From: Enterobacter cancerogenus
GTDB lineage: Bacteria; Pseudomonadota; Gammaproteobacteria; Enterobacterales; Enterobacteriaceae
Assembly (NCBI RefSeq): GCF_019047785.1
Contig: NZ_CP077290.1
Span: 2,108,001 to 2,172,000, forward strand
DNA length: 64,000 nucleotides
Direction: 5' to 3'
The position numbers and the translations under genes are program-made. Below are positions 52,129-61,839 of this stretch, in pieces (position 1 is the first letter of the stretch; each line of letters opens with the position of its first letter). The notes beneath the pieces were generated by a model, which had not been told where the DNA came from, did no database searches, and saw only the letters and a program-made list of their open reading frames with translations.

Positions 52129-53127
52129 TCACTTTGTTGTCGACACGTTTACGCGTGTAACCGGCGAGCTTTGGCGGTTCTCCCAGAGTACCGTCAGGCC
52201 GCGCTGCAGGGCGATAAAGATAAACAGCAGAATGCCGATGGCAATCTTCGTCCACCATGAGCTTAGCGTGCCGTCAAAGTTGATATAGGTTTGAATCAGC
52301 CCCTGGATCGCCACGCCAAACAGCGTGCCGAGCACCGTGCCCACGCCGCCGCTGAGCAGCGTACCGCCAATCACCACCGATGCGATCGCATCCAGTTCTA
52401 CCCCCACGCCCGCCAGCGCGTAGCCTGCCTGGGTATAAATCGAGAACACGATCCCAGCCAGCGTCGCCAGCCCGGTAGAAAGCATGTAAATGCGGATCGT
52501 CGTGCTGCGCGTGGAGATCCCCATCAGGTTCGCCGAGGTGGCGCTACCGCCAATGGCATACACCTGATTACCAAAGCGGGTACGGTGCGCAAGGAAGATC
52601 CCAATTACCACCACGCCCAGCATCAGCAGCCCCATCGCGCTCAGCCGCCCGCCGCCGGGAATTTTCCACGCCAGGCTGGAGAGCGTGTCGTAGACAGGAT
52701 GGTTAATCGGAATCGACTCCTCCGACACCAGATAGCTTACGCCGCGCAGGAAGAACATCCCGGCGAGGGTAATAATGAACGCCGGGATTTTGAGTGCGTC
52801 GATCAGCAGCCCCATAAACGCGCCGAACGCGCAGCCCATCACCAGCACCAGCGGGAAAGCCAGCAGCGGTGAGATCCCCCAGAAGCCAATCGCTTTGGCG
52901 AGGAACACGCCGGTAAAGGCGATCACCGAGCCAACGGAAAGATCGATCCCGCCGGAGAGGATCACAAAGGTCATTCCGACGGCAATAATGCCTAAAAAGG
53001 CGTTATCGGTCAGGATATTGCAGATCACCCGCGTGGAGGCGAAGCCGGGGAATTGCGTCAGGCAGTAGAGATAGCCCAGCACAAACACGCCCAGTGTAAT
53101 CATCAACGGTAAATTACGTTTTATCAT
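52129..53127 (-). CDS. yjfF: Galactofuranose-type ABC transporter permease YjfF
   Basis: The 332-residue inner-membrane protein belongs to the BPD_transp_2 (ribose/galactose) permease family, with about ten hydrophobic segments and the motif GGIDLSVGSV shared with its partner. It is nearly identical in its N-terminal half to E. coli YjfF. It overlaps ytfT by 14 bp, so the two permease chains are probably translated together. The system takes up galactofuranose and galactose in E. coli. Confidence 0.95.
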   Translation of the reverse strand: MIKRNLPLMITLGVFVLGYLYCLTQFPGFASTRVICNILTDNAFLGIIAVGMTFVILSGGIDLSVGSVIAFTGVFLAKAIGFWGISPLLAFPLVLVMGCAFGAFMGLLIDALKIPAFIITLAGMFFLRGVSYLVSEESIPINHPVYDTLSSLAWKIPGGGRLSAMGLLMLGVVVIGIFLAHRTRFGNQVYAIGGSATSANLMGISTRSTTIRIYMLSTGLATLAGIVFSIYTQAGYALAGVGVELDAIASVVIGGTLLSGGVGTVLGTLFGVAIQGLIQTYINFDGTLSSWWTKIAIGILLFIFIALQRGLTVLWENRQSSPVTRVNVSTTK

Positions 53128-54136
53128 GGCCCCGGATCCCCTTAATGATGCTGACGAAGCGCGGCGACTGAACGATCAGCACGCAAAGCACGACCACCGC
53201 TTTCACCACCTGGTTTAGCTCAGGCTGGAAACCGGAGAGCAGGATCCCGGTATTCATCCCCTGAATAATCAGCGCGCCCGTCACCGAGAGCAGCAGGTTA
53301 AAACGCCCGCCCATCAGCGAACCGCCGCCGATAACGACCGCGAGGATCGCATCCAGCTCCAGCCATAGCCCGGCGTTGTTGGCATCGGCTCCGCGAATAT
53401 CCGCCGCGACGATCACCCCGGCAATAGCGGCACATACGCCGCTTAGCACGTAGGTCAGCATCACCATCAGCCGCGTATTCACCCCGGCGTTTTTCGCCGC
53501 GCGAATGTTGATTCCCACGGCTTCAATGAACATGCCGAGCGCCGTTTTGCGGGTAAAGAGCCAGAACACGATCAGCGTCACCAGGGCAATAATCACCGGC
53601 ATCGGGAAGTAGAGAAAATTGCCGCTGCCGATCCACGCCAGGCTCGGCGAGTCAAAGGTGACAATCTGCCCGGAGGTAATCAGCTGCGCCACGCCGCGTC
53701 CGGCAACCATTAAAATCAGGGTGGCAACAAACGGCTGTATTTTCAGCACGGCGACCAGAATGCCGTTCCACAGCCCGGCCAGTACCCCAGCACCCAGCGC
53801 GGCAAGCAGCACCATCGGCAGGCCGTGGCCGGCAACGGTCATCGACGCGGCCGTCGCGCCGGCAATGGCCATCACGGCGCCGACGGAGAGGTCGATCCCG
53901 CCGGTGGCAATCACCAGCGTCATGCCAATCGCCAGCAGCGCCACCGGGGCGGCGCGGTTTAAAATATCAATCGGGCTGCCAAACAGGCGGCCATCCTGCA
54001 CGATTATCTGGAAGAAATGCGGCGCAACCAGGCTGTCCACCAGCAGAACCAGCAGCAGCGCGATGATTTGCGGCGTGCCGGTCGGCCAGGTGAAGCGGCG
54101 CTTTGTCTCGCCGGTGTGCGAAAGTGAACGGGACAT
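53114..54136 (-). CDS. ytfT: Galactofuranose-type ABC transporter permease YtfT
   Basis: The 340-residue permease pairs with YjfF. It has the family motifs GGIDLSVGAVMAIAG and the late GGGSLMGGRFN. ATG 54136 (MSRSLSHTGE) is chosen over an open start at 54160 that would overlap ytfR; the gap to ytfR is then 13 bp. Order ytfQ-ytfR-ytfT-yjfF matches E. coli. Confidence 0.94.
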   Translation of the reverse strand: MSRSLSHTGETKRRFTWPTGTPQIIALLLVLLVDSLVAPHFFQIIVQDGRLFGSPIDILNRAAPVALLAIGMTLVIATGGIDLSVGAVMAIAGATAASMTVAGHGLPMVLLAALGAGVLAGLWNGILVAVLKIQPFVATLILMVAGRGVAQLITSGQIVTFDSPSLAWIGSGNFLYFPMPVIIALVTLIVFWLFTRKTALGMFIEAVGINIRAAKNAGVNTRLMVMLTYVLSGVCAAIAGVIVAADIRGADANNAGLWLELDAILAVVIGGGSLMGGRFNLLLSVTGALIIQGMNTGILLSGFQPELNQVVKAVVVLCVLIVQSPRFVSIIKGIRGHDKT

Positions 54137-54149
54137 CACGATTAACTCC

Positions 54150-55652
54150 TTATGCCGCAATGGCGTTCATGATTGCCGGAACGGAGAGCTTATCCAGCGG
54201 GATCTCGGCGACCTGCTTGCGATCGCGCATGATAATGACCCGATCGGCATAGCCCACCAGCTCCTCCAGCTCAGACGAAATCACCAGCAGCGCCAGCCCG
54301 TCGGCGCAGAGCGTTTCAATCAGCCGGATAATTTCGGCGTGCGCGCCCACGTCGATACCGCGCGTCGGCTCGTCGAGGATCAGGAACTGCGGTTTGGTCA
54401 GCAGCCAGCGTGACAGCAGCACCTTCTGCTGGTTACCGCCCGAGAGAAACTCAATGGGCTGCTCCGCGCTCGGGGTGCGGATGCCGAGCTGGCGGATAAA
54501 GCGTTCAGCAATGGCGTTTTGCTCTCTACGCGGGATCGGCCTGAGCCAGCCGCGCTGCGCCTGCAGGGCGAGAATGATGTTTTCGCGCACCGAGGCGGCG
54601 GCAATAATGCCGTCCGTTTTGCGGTCTTCCGGGCAGAAACCGACGCCAAGACACGACGCCTGATGCGGCGATCGCAGGGTTTGCGGTTTGCCTTTGATCA
54701 GCGCGCTGCCACTGTCGGCAGGCTTGATCCCGAAGATCACCTCGGCAGTTTCGGTGCGGCCCGATCCTAACAGCCCCGCCAGACCGACGATCTCGCCGGG
54801 GCGTACCTGCAGATCGAACGGCGCAATCACCCCTTTTTTGCCGAAACCGCTAAACGCAGCGACCGGTTTATCGCTGAGAAGCGTACGGCCCGCACGCTGC
54901 AGCGCGTTGGTCTCCAGTTCGCGGCCCAGCATCATTTTGACCAGCTCAATCTGCGGCAGCTCGCGGGTTTCGCGGCAACCGACAAAGCTGCCGTTACGCA
55001 GAACGGTAATGCGATCGCTGACGTCATACACCTGATCGAGGAAGTGGGTGACGAAGATCAGGCTCACCCCCCGATCGCGCAGCTGGCGCATCAGGGTGAA
55101 CAGCATTTCCACTTCCTGGGTGTCGAGACTGGCGGTCGGCTCATCGAGGATCAGCACTTTTGCCGACAGATCGATGGCGCGGCAAATGGCCACGATCTGC
55201 TGCATCGCCACAGAAAAACGGTTCAGCGGTTCGCGAACGTCGAGCGAGAAGCCATAAGACGCCATCAGCGCCGTGGCCCGCGCTTCCATCTCTTTACGGC
55301 GCAGCAGGCCGAAGCGCCTGGGTTCCCGGCCAATAAACAGGTTGTCCGCCACCGACATATTCGGCAGCAGGTTCACTTCCTGATACACCGTGCCAATCCC
55401 CAGCTGTTGGGCATGGGCGGTATTTTTCGGCGAAATGACGTTGCCCTCCAGCCAGAGGGTGCCGCGATCGGCGTGATAGACGCCGGTCAGCGCCTTAATC
55501 AGGGTGGATTTTCCCGCGCCGTTTTCGCCGAGCAACGCCATGATTTCGCCGCGACGCAGGCTGAAATCGACGTTATCCAGCGCTTTTACGCCGGGAAAGA
55601 ATTTGCTTAAGCCCTCTGTGCGGAGGATTTCCTGATGGTGTTCGGTGGTCAT
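54150..55652 (-). CDS. ytfR: Galactofuranose-type ABC transporter ATP-binding protein YtfR
   Basis: The 500-residue protein has two fused nucleotide-binding domains, as in RbsA and MglA. The first has Walker A GENGAGKST (near 39) and Walker B LILDEPTAS. The second has a degenerate Walker A (GLLGSGRTE), a signature FLSGGNQQK and FLILDEPTRG. It energises uptake through YtfT and YjfF. It is separated from ytfQ by a REP pair, which probably lowers its mRNA relative to the binding protein. Confidence 0.96.
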   Translation of the reverse strand: MTTEHHQEILRTEGLSKFFPGVKALDNVDFSLRRGEIMALLGENGAGKSTLIKALTGVYHADRGTLWLEGNVISPKNTAHAQQLGIGTVYQEVNLLPNMSVADNLFIGREPRRFGLLRRKEMEARATALMASYGFSLDVREPLNRFSVAMQQIVAICRAIDLSAKVLILDEPTASLDTQEVEMLFTLMRQLRDRGVSLIFVTHFLDQVYDVSDRITVLRNGSFVGCRETRELPQIELVKMMLGRELETNALQRAGRTLLSDKPVAAFSGFGKKGVIAPFDLQVRPGEIVGLAGLLGSGRTETAEVIFGIKPADSGSALIKGKPQTLRSPHQASCLGVGFCPEDRKTDGIIAAASVRENIILALQAQRGWLRPIPRREQNAIAERFIRQLGIRTPSAEQPIEFLSGGNQQKVLLSRWLLTKPQFLILDEPTRGIDVGAHAEIIRLIETLCADGLALLVISSELEELVGYADRVIIMRDRKQVAEIPLDKLSVPAIMNAIAA

Positions 55653-55670
55653 GGTTCCCCCTGCATCAAG

Positions 55671-55743
55671 CCGGATGGCGCTACGCTTATCCGGCCTACA
55701 AAAAAGCGTAGCGTAGGCCGGGTTAGCGCAGCGCCACCCGGCA
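55671..55743. repeat. REP pair between ytfQ and ytfR
   Basis: CCGGATGGCGCTACGCTTATCCGGCC and the opposed GGCCGGGTTAGCGCAGCGCC lie between the two cistrons, 12 bp after the ytfQ stop. Such elements often raise expression of the upstream binding-protein gene by protecting its mRNA. Confidence 0.85.
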
Positions 55744-55754
55744 ATTTTACTGGC

Positions 55755-56711
55755 TTAGTAACCCATATTTTTCTTCTTCTCTAACTCTTCTTTCGCCGTG
55801 TCCGGCAGGTAGAGCGTCGATTTGGTAATGGTCAGCTGTTCAGGCTTAGTGCCGTCTTTCTTGAATTTCTCCAGCGCGTCGAATGCCGGGCCGGCCATGT
55901 TAGGGGTCAGCTCAACGCTGGCGTTCGCTTCGCCATCCATCATCGCTTTATAGATATCCGGCACGCCGTCGATAGAGCCAGTGAGAATATCTTTGCCCGG
56001 CTTGAGGCCCGCTTCTTTAATCGCCTGGATCGCACCGATCACCATGTCATCGTTATGGGCGTAAACCATGCAGATGTTTTTGCCGTTGTTTTCCGCCTTG
56101 ATAAAGCTCTCCATTACCTCTTTACCTTTGCTGCGGGTAAAGTCGCCGGACTGGGAACGGATAATCTTAATGTTTGGCGCCTTAGCGATGGCCTCGGCAA
56201 AGCCTTTCTTACGGTCGATGGCCACGCTTGCGCCGACGGTGCCCTGCAGCTCAACGACGTTGCACGGTTTGCCGTCAACCTGCTTCACCAGCCAGTCGCC
56301 GATCAATTTGCCTTCCAGCACGTTGTCAGCCGTCACGGTGGTCATATAGAGAGATTTGTCTTTTACATCGATGGAACGATCGAGCAGGAAGACCGGAATT
56401 TCAGCATCTTTCGCTTCCTTCAGTACCGGCTCCCAGCCTGTCGCGACCACCGGGGCAATGAAGATGGCATCTACGCCCTGAGCGATGAAGGAGCGTACCG
56501 CTTTGATTTGGTTCTCTTGTTTTTGCTGGCCGTCGGCAATTTTCAGCGTGATACCGCGTTTTTCGGCCTCGCTTTTTGCCACGCTGGTCTCCGCGGCGCG
56601 CCAGCCGGATTCAGAGCCGACCTGCGAAAATCCTACGGTTAAGGGTGCAGCCATCGCCATAGACGACATGGCTGCCGAAACTGCTGTGACAAGAAGTAAG
56701 CGCTTCCACAT
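55755..56711 (-). CDS. ytfQ: Galactofuranose-binding periplasmic protein YtfQ
   Basis: The 318-residue protein has a 21-residue signal peptide (ending SMAMA) and a type I periplasmic-binding fold (Peripla_BP_4). It presents the sugar to YtfT/YjfF. Family features include QVGSESGWRAAETSV and VYAHNDDMVIGAIQAIKEAG. It opens the operon and is divergent from ppa. A GalR/GalS-like operator and an inverted repeat lie in the shared upstream region. Confidence 0.96.
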   Translation of the reverse strand: MWKRLLLVTAVSAAMSSMAMAAPLTVGFSQVGSESGWRAAETSVAKSEAEKRGITLKIADGQQKQENQIKAVRSFIAQGVDAIFIAPVVATGWEPVLKEAKDAEIPVFLLDRSIDVKDKSLYMTTVTADNVLEGKLIGDWLVKQVDGKPCNVVELQGTVGASVAIDRKKGFAEAIAKAPNIKIIRSQSGDFTRSKGKEVMESFIKAENNGKNICMVYAHNDDMVIGAIQAIKEAGLKPGKDILTGSIDGVPDIYKAMMDGEANASVELTPNMAGPAFDALEKFKKDGTKPEQLTITKSTLYLPDTAKEELEKKKNMGY

Positions 56712-56780
56712 ATGAACGTCCTCGTAGGGTGTTTATTGTTGGTTAAAAGATGTTCTGCGAAAAAACTATAGCCAATGCGA

Positions 56781-56803
56781 GATGTAACGGATTGCGTTAC
56801 ATC
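56781..56803. promoter_or_regulatory. Inverted repeat upstream of ytfQ
   Basis: GATGTAAC-N7-GTTACATC has perfect 8-bp arms, 70 bp upstream of ytfQ. It overlaps a CRP-like half site (GTGTGATGTAAC on the minus strand). Confidence 0.5.
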
Positions 56804-56840
56804 ACACTTCAGAAAAGTGAATAAAACGTTAATCACAAGT

Positions 56841-56856
56841 TTGTAATCGCTTTCAT
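56841..56856. promoter_or_regulatory. GalR/GalS-like operator upstream of ytfQ
   Basis: TTGTAATCGCTTTCAT matches the GalR/GalS consensus GTGTAANCGNTTNCAC at every defined position except the first and last. A galactose-repressor site would fit a galactose/galactofuranose transporter. Confidence 0.6.
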
Positions 56857-56973
56857 TTCGGCATTTAAAATGCGGCTGAGTTTATGGATTTTCCTGTCAT
56901 GGAAAGGGTCTGAAAAGTGGGCTTGCGGGGCAGAGAAGGCGAAAACAGGCGGAGACATTCAGCGCCAGTTGGC

Positions 56974-56979
56974 TATAAT
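56974..56979 (+). promoter_or_regulatory. ppa promoter -10
   Basis: TATAAT, with an extended TGGC context 5', lies 40 bp before the ppa start codon. No good -35 hexamer is apparent at the usual distance. Confidence 0.55.
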
Positions 56980-57019
56980 ACCTGCCACTTGTTTACCATC
57001 CATTTTAAAGGACACAGAC

Positions 57020-57550
57020 ATGAGCTTACTCAACGTCCCTGCGGGTAAAGAACTGCCAGAAGACATCTACGTTGTTATCGAAATCCCGGCCAACGCAGAT
57101 CCTATCAAATACGAAATCGACAAAGACACCGGTGCCCTGTTCGTAGACCGTTTCATGTCTACCGCGATGTTCTATCCGTGCAACTACGGTTACATCAACC
57201 ACACCCTGTCTCTGGACGGTGACCCGGTTGACGTGCTGGTCCCAACGCCATACCCACTGCAGCCAGGCGCAGTCATTCGCTGCCGTCCAGTTGGCGTGCT
57301 GAAAATGACCGACGAAGCGGGCGAAGATGCCAAACTGGTTGCGGTCCCGCACACCAAGCTGAGCAAAGAGTACGATCACATTAAAGATGTGAACGACCTG
57401 CCAGAGCTGCTGAAAGCGCAGATCACTCACTTCTTCGAGCACTACAAAGACCTCGAAAAAGGCAAATGGGTTAAAGTTGACGGTTGGGACAACGCTGAAG
57501 CGGCTAAAGCAGAAATCGTTGCGTCCTTCGAGCGTGCGGCTAAGAAGTAA
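57020..57550 (+). CDS. ppa: Inorganic pyrophosphatase
   Basis: The enzyme hydrolyses pyrophosphate and so drives biosynthetic reactions. The 176-residue protein has the family I motif DGDPVDVLV (three metal-binding Asp, near 66-71) and the conserved [16 protein letters not shown] and KDVNDLP segments. ATG 57020 with AAAGGACA upstream gives [10 protein letters not shown] as in E. coli. Codon use is strongly biased, as expected for a highly expressed gene. Confidence 0.98.
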   Translation: MSLLNVPAGKELPEDIYVVIEIPANADPIKYEIDKDTGALFVDRFMSTAMFYPCNYGYINHTLSLDGDPVDVLVPTPYPLQPGAVIRCRPVGVLKMTDEAGEDAKLVAVPHTKLSKEYDHIKDVNDLPELLKAQITHFFEHYKDLEKGKWVKVDGWDNAEAAKAEIVASFERAAKK

Positions 57551-57570
57551 TTCTTACTGCCGATTGCTGA

Positions 57571-57596
57571 AAGCCCCGCGAGCCGGGGCTTTTTTG
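57571..57596 (+). terminator. Terminator of ppa
   Basis: AAGCCCCG / CGGGGCTT around CGAGC, followed by T residues. Confidence 0.92.
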
Positions 57597-57610
57597 TGGC
57601 TGAAGAGTGT

Positions 57611-57670
57611 CGCCCGGCGGCGCTACGCTTGCACGGTCCTGCAATGAACATGCAGGCCGGGTCATCCGGC
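57611..57670. repeat. REP-like pair between ppa and ytfP
   Basis: CGCCCGGCGGCGCTACGCTTG... and ...GGCCGGGTCATCCGGC form an imperfect, degraded REP pair. Confidence 0.6.
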
Positions 57671-57679
57671 ATAAGGCGC

Positions 57680-57714
57680 AAAAAACAACGCCACCTTGCG
57701 GTGGCGTTGTTTTT
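57680..57714. terminator. Bidirectional terminator between ppa and ytfP
   Basis: An 11-bp perfect stem ACAACGCCACC / GGTGGCGTTGT with TTGC loop has A residues on the left and T residues on the right, so it can terminate from both sides. It ends 2 bp before the ytfP stop codon. Confidence 0.88.
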
Positions 57715-57715
57715 C

Positions 57716-58060
57716 TCAGTACTGGTCTCTGTCTAACCAGTTACCGCTTTCAATCAGCGTTAACCCTTCGACCGAACGTTGGTACACGTACATCCATGCA
57801 CTCCCGTACGGCGTCTGGATCAACTGGCGAGCGTATTCACCGCCCCTGGTGCGCAAGGCATCAAGTTCGGCTAACGTGGCATTATCAATACGATAAACCT
57901 CACCCTGTACCGTTCCGTTTCCCGGAACCGCGCCTGGATAGTGGCCCAGACTGTACAACTGGTAGTTCTCGATATTGTAATTTCCCAGCAGCAGGGCGTT
58001 GGTCATCCAGTGACTGTTGCCTTGCTTGGTGCGTAAACTGCCGTAAACAAATATTCGCAT
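57716..58060 (-). CDS. ytfP: Gamma-glutamylcyclotransferase-family protein YtfP
   Basis: The 114-residue protein has the AIG2/GGCT fold, with the opening FVYGSLRTKQGNSHW forming the substrate loop and the acidic LAELDALR near residue 70 containing the expected catalytic Glu. Substrate in bacteria is not settled. It starts 2 bp after tamB and forms the end of the tamA-tamB-ytfP operon, as in E. coli. Confidence 0.93.
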   Translation of the reverse strand: MRIFVYGSLRTKQGNSHWMTNALLLGNYNIENYQLYSLGHYPGAVPGNGTVQGEVYRIDNATLAELDALRTRGGEYARQLIQTPYGSAWMYVYQRSVEGLTLIESGNWLDRDQY

Positions 58061-58062
58061 TG

Positions 58063-61000
58063 CTAAAACTCAAACTGATAGAGCAGATCAAGTGCCTGGT
58101 CTACGCCAGACACTGCTTCCAGATATAGCTTAGGCATCAGGCGATAGCGTAGCGTGAGTGTTGCCAGTGAGTCAAAGATCCCCACACCGTATTTTACCTG
58201 CAGACCCGGCAGTACGTAGCCGCTGACCACTACCTGCGAAGAGTCACCCACGCCCTGAGTATCCAGTGCCAGATTGCTTACGCCGAACGTCTCGCCGATT
58301 TTACCCACAACCTGACCACTTTGTGCAACCCCCAGACCGACTAACATTGACGTCATCGCCGCACTGTCGCTCTGACCGCTATCCAGACCTTGCCCGCGCA
58401 GCAGGTAAGACAACGCTTCCTGTTGCGACATCGCCGGGTCGGAGAAGATTTCCGCCTTCGGTTCGTCGGCAGAGCCGGTGACACGCACGCCCGCAATGAC
58501 GTCGTTTTCGGTGGCCTCAGGGTTACGAATCGCTTCGATGTTCAGCAGCGGTTGATCCGGCGGGCCGGAGAACAGCAGTTCGCCTTTACGCACAATCAGA
58601 TCCTGACCGTAGGCGTGGAAACGCCCTTCAGGAATATTGATTTGTCCGTTGAGGCCAAGTCCCTGCTGATCCTGCGCCACTTTCAGATCGCCCGTCAGCC
58701 TTGCCTTCAGCCCAAACGCATCCAAACGCACGTTATTCCCCACGTGCACAATAAGATTACTATTGATCGGGATGCCAGCGCTCTTCTGTTCGACAGGTTT
58801 CAGATTTTCATTGAGCATAACTTCGTCACTGGAGACGCCCACCGCGCTTTCCGGCACCTCGTGAACCACGATACGCGCCCACGGCACGTCCACGCGTCCA
58901 TCAAGCGTAAAGAGGCTTGGCGTCGCCTCAAAGACGACATCCGGCGACACGTCCAGGCGCACCATCGGTGGCACCGTAATGCGTACCCGGCTGCCCTTCG
59001 CCGCGACGCGCGCACGCCAGTTATCCAGCTGGCTCCAGTCCGCATCACCGCTCAGGTTGATTTGCCCTTGCTGCGTGCGCACAACCCCGGCCAGGGTCGA
59101 ACTCCTGCCGTTAAAGTTCATTGAAAGCTGGCTCGGCTGCATATCAAACGGCATGAAGTTCCCGTCAATATCAATGCCGTTCAGCTGCATCTGGCCGAAC
59201 AGCTGCGGCCCCTGGGCGTCCCCCGCCAGACGCAGGTTAGCGTTCAGGGTGCCCGCCGCTTTCTCTCCGCGAGAGAAAATCGGGTTGACCATCGCCAGAT
59301 TGAAGTTGCGGATATTGACGTTGCCGCCGAGATTACGCCGCCCCTGCGGATCGGTGATTTGCACCTGCCCGTCAAACTGGCCGTTGTTGGTCAGGCGGAT
59401 AAGCCATCCCAGCTCCGCGCGGTTGTTACGCAGCTCCGCGTTGACGTTCAGGGTGTCGAACGCGACCGGTAGCGAGGCGTCATTGACCTCCTGCGTTACC
59501 TTCACGTTGCGCCCGGAGAGCGACACGCTGCCCTCCGGCAAGCCCTCTTTGGTGGTGTCCCACGCCACGTCGGCCTTGCCGGTGAATACGCCGCTGGCCT
59601 GCGTGGTGTCAGGCATGAAGGGTTTAAGCATCGCCAGGTCGAAGCGTTTGAGATTCACCTGCGCGCGCCCTTCTGCACCGGCATCAATGGTTTGCGGTAC
59701 GCACAGTTCGGCATTCGGGTTGGTCCAGCAGTGTGGCCCAATGCTGATCTTCTGCTCGGCGTTGCGGTAGTCCAGCGCGATTGAGCGCGACAGCGCCAGC
59801 GGCCCGACCGGCGTACTGAAACGGGTGTTATCCAGCGTCCCTTTCCAGCGCGCCGCTTTGCGATCGAAGCTGCCCGCCAGGTGAAGCTGCCCTGAAACCG
59901 GCTCGCCCTGCACCCGTAGCTGGAGATCGTGCTGCTTCTCGTTGCCTTTGGCGTCGAGCGTGACCAGGTTGATGTTCACGCCGGGCTGAGAGATGCGCTC
60001 CACGCGCAGGTTCAGGTTACCGCCAATCTGGTCCGTGGATTTCACATCCCCGTCCACGCGAACGCGCGCAACGGACAGCTCCTGCCAGCGCAGGTTATTG
60101 GCGGTGATATCCGCCAGCAACTGCGGTGCATCCACCGTCCCGCGCACCTTCACCAGACCTTTTGCCGTGCCGCCAAGGCCCGGCAGGGCGTTATCGAGAT
60201 TTGGCGCATCGATGGTGGCGTCCAGTTCGAGGTCTTTCACCCCCAGCTCGCCTTTGATATCCGCGGTGTTACGCCCCAGCGCCACGTGCAGGCCGGGAAT
60301 CGTCCATTGCAGGTAGCTGTTGCCCTTCACCGCGCCTTCAACGTTGACCTTGTTCTGCTTCACGTTACCGGTGAGCTTGATTTCCGGCACGTCCATCTGC
60401 CACGTACCGCCGTACAGGCTGCCCCGGGTTTTGATCAGGCCATCAAGTTTCGACGGCCAGTCCGGCACCTCTTTGGCGGTGTTGATCCCCTTGAGCTTAA
60501 GCTCGCCCCGCCAGCTGATGGCCTGCTGCCAGTCCAGCAGCGCGGTCAGCTCGGTGGTACCTTCCAGCGCCGCCACGGTGAGCTTGTCGAGATTAACCTG
60601 CTGCTCGTTGCCCTTCGCATCCAGCGTAATCGTCGCGGGCGGCACGCCCTGGCCTTTCACCGCCGTGCGGAACGACAGCGTATAGTCGGTCATTTTGCCG
60701 CTCAGCTTCAGCTTCAGATCGTCGGCCTGGAACTGTTTTTCGCCGGTAAACGGCCAGTAAAGCTGCTGGCTGACAATCTCCAGGTTGATCGGTAATCCGG
60801 CCTGCGCCAGTTGCGTTTGCCCGCGCAGCACCATGTCCACCGGCCCGGAGAGGTTAATGCCAAACTCCAGCTTCTCGCGCAGCGCACCGCCAACCTTCAG
60901 CTTCACCTTCTCGCCTTTCAGCGGGTCGATGTTGAGCGCGCTGTTCAGGGTGATATCCACCGGCCAGTTATCGCGCAGCAGCGCATTGCCCGTGGCGTTG

Positions 61001-61839
61001 ACCGAACCCTGGTTGGTGTCGATATCCAGCGCATCGAGCTTCATGTTGCCGTCGATACTGCTGACCTTGAGCAGCATGTTAAAGACGGTTAAATCGGTGT
61101 CACCGGTCAGGCGCAACTGCTCGCCTTTAAACTCTTCGATATTAAGGTTCAGCGGCAGATGAACGTCGGTCATCTCCGGCAGGACCGGTTTCGAGAACAG
61201 ATCCTTCAGCGTTTCGCCCAGCGGTTTTTCATCCGGCTGCGGGTTCTGGATCTTCGGTTCAACCACCTCCTCCTGCGCCACCTCGGCCACCTTCGGCAGG
61301 GCAATCAGCAGCCCCTGCAGGGAGGTGGGCGTCAGGGTGAGGTTTTTCTCCTGCCAGCGCAGGCCGGAGGTGAAATCCATTACCGACACGGTGGTGTCGT
61401 CAATTTTGACATTGACGTTGTCCAGCGCCACCCGGTAGAGCGCAATCGGGTACGGCGTGGAGAGGTTAAGCGGACCGCTGTCCTCTTCCTGCACCGGCTC
61501 TGACTTCGGCATTTTTTTCGAATCTATCGCCACGTTCACATCTTTTAGCGACAGATCGTTTACGCAGAGCTTGCTGTCCCGCAGGCAGCCCAGCTTCACC
61601 GCCAGATGGAATTCACCGGCGTTAACCGCTACGCCCGGCTGCTCATAACGAATGTTTTTCAGACGCAGATCGCGCCAGCCGCCGGTGACCTGGCCTATCT
61701 CCAGCCCCGGCACCCAGCGGTTAGCCGCGTTAAACAGCAGGTGTAAACCCGTGGTCGTTCCGACCAGAAACGCCACCGTACCAAGCAACAGCACGATAAA
61801 TATCAGCACCCCGAGGCTTATCTTCTTCCATAAACTCAT
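58063..61839 (-). CDS. tamB: Translocation and assembly module subunit TamB
   Basis: TamB spans the periplasm from inner to outer membrane and, with TamA, supports autotransporter assembly and phospholipid transport. The 1258-residue protein has one N-terminal membrane anchor (about 7-29), a very long beta-rich stretch forming the groove-like taco fold, and the C-terminal DUF490 domain ending in an aromatic residue (LLYQFEF). Its start overlaps the tamA stop by 4 bp. Length matches E. coli TamB (1259). Confidence 0.97.
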   Translation of the reverse strand: MSLWKKISLGVLIFIVLLLGTVAFLVGTTTGLHLLFNAANRWVPGLEIGQVTGGWRDLRLKNIRYEQPGVAVNAGEFHLAVKLGCLRDSKLCVNDLSLKDVNVAIDSKKMPKSEPVQEEDSGPLNLSTPYPIALYRVALDNVNVKIDDTTVSVMDFTSGLRWQEKNLTLTPTSLQGLLIALPKVAEVAQEEVVEPKIQNPQPDEKPLGETLKDLFSKPVLPEMTDVHLPLNLNIEEFKGEQLRLTGDTDLTVFNMLLKVSSIDGNMKLDALDIDTNQGSVNATGNALLRDNWPVDITLNSALNIDPLKGEKVKLKVGGALREKLEFGINLSGPVDMVLRGQTQLAQAGLPINLEIVSQQLYWPFTGEKQFQADDLKLKLSGKMTDYTLSFRTAVKGQGVPPATITLDAKGNEQQVNLDKLTVAALEGTTELTALLDWQQAISWRGELKLKGINTAKEVPDWPSKLDGLIKTRGSLYGGTWQMDVPEIKLTGNVKQNKVNVEGAVKGNSYLQWTIPGLHVALGRNTADIKGELGVKDLELDATIDAPNLDNALPGLGGTAKGLVKVRGTVDAPQLLADITANNLRWQELSVARVRVDGDVKSTDQIGGNLNLRVERISQPGVNINLVTLDAKGNEKQHDLQLRVQGEPVSGQLHLAGSFDRKAARWKGTLDNTRFSTPVGPLALSRSIALDYRNAEQKISIGPHCWTNPNAELCVPQTIDAGAEGRAQVNLKRFDLAMLKPFMPDTTQASGVFTGKADVAWDTTKEGLPEGSVSLSGRNVKVTQEVNDASLPVAFDTLNVNAELRNNRAELGWLIRLTNNGQFDGQVQITDPQGRRNLGGNVNIRNFNLAMVNPIFSRGEKAAGTLNANLRLAGDAQGPQLFGQMQLNGIDIDGNFMPFDMQPSQLSMNFNGRSSTLAGVVRTQQGQINLSGDADWSQLDNWRARVAAKGSRVRITVPPMVRLDVSPDVVFEATPSLFTLDGRVDVPWARIVVHEVPESAVGVSSDEVMLNENLKPVEQKSAGIPINSNLIVHVGNNVRLDAFGLKARLTGDLKVAQDQQGLGLNGQINIPEGRFHAYGQDLIVRKGELLFSGPPDQPLLNIEAIRNPEATENDVIAGVRVTGSADEPKAEIFSDPAMSQQEALSYLLRGQGLDSGQSDSAAMTSMLVGLGVAQSGQVVGKIGETFGVSNLALDTQGVGDSSQVVVSGYVLPGLQVKYGVGIFDSLATLTLRYRLMPKLYLEAVSGVDQALDLLYQFEF

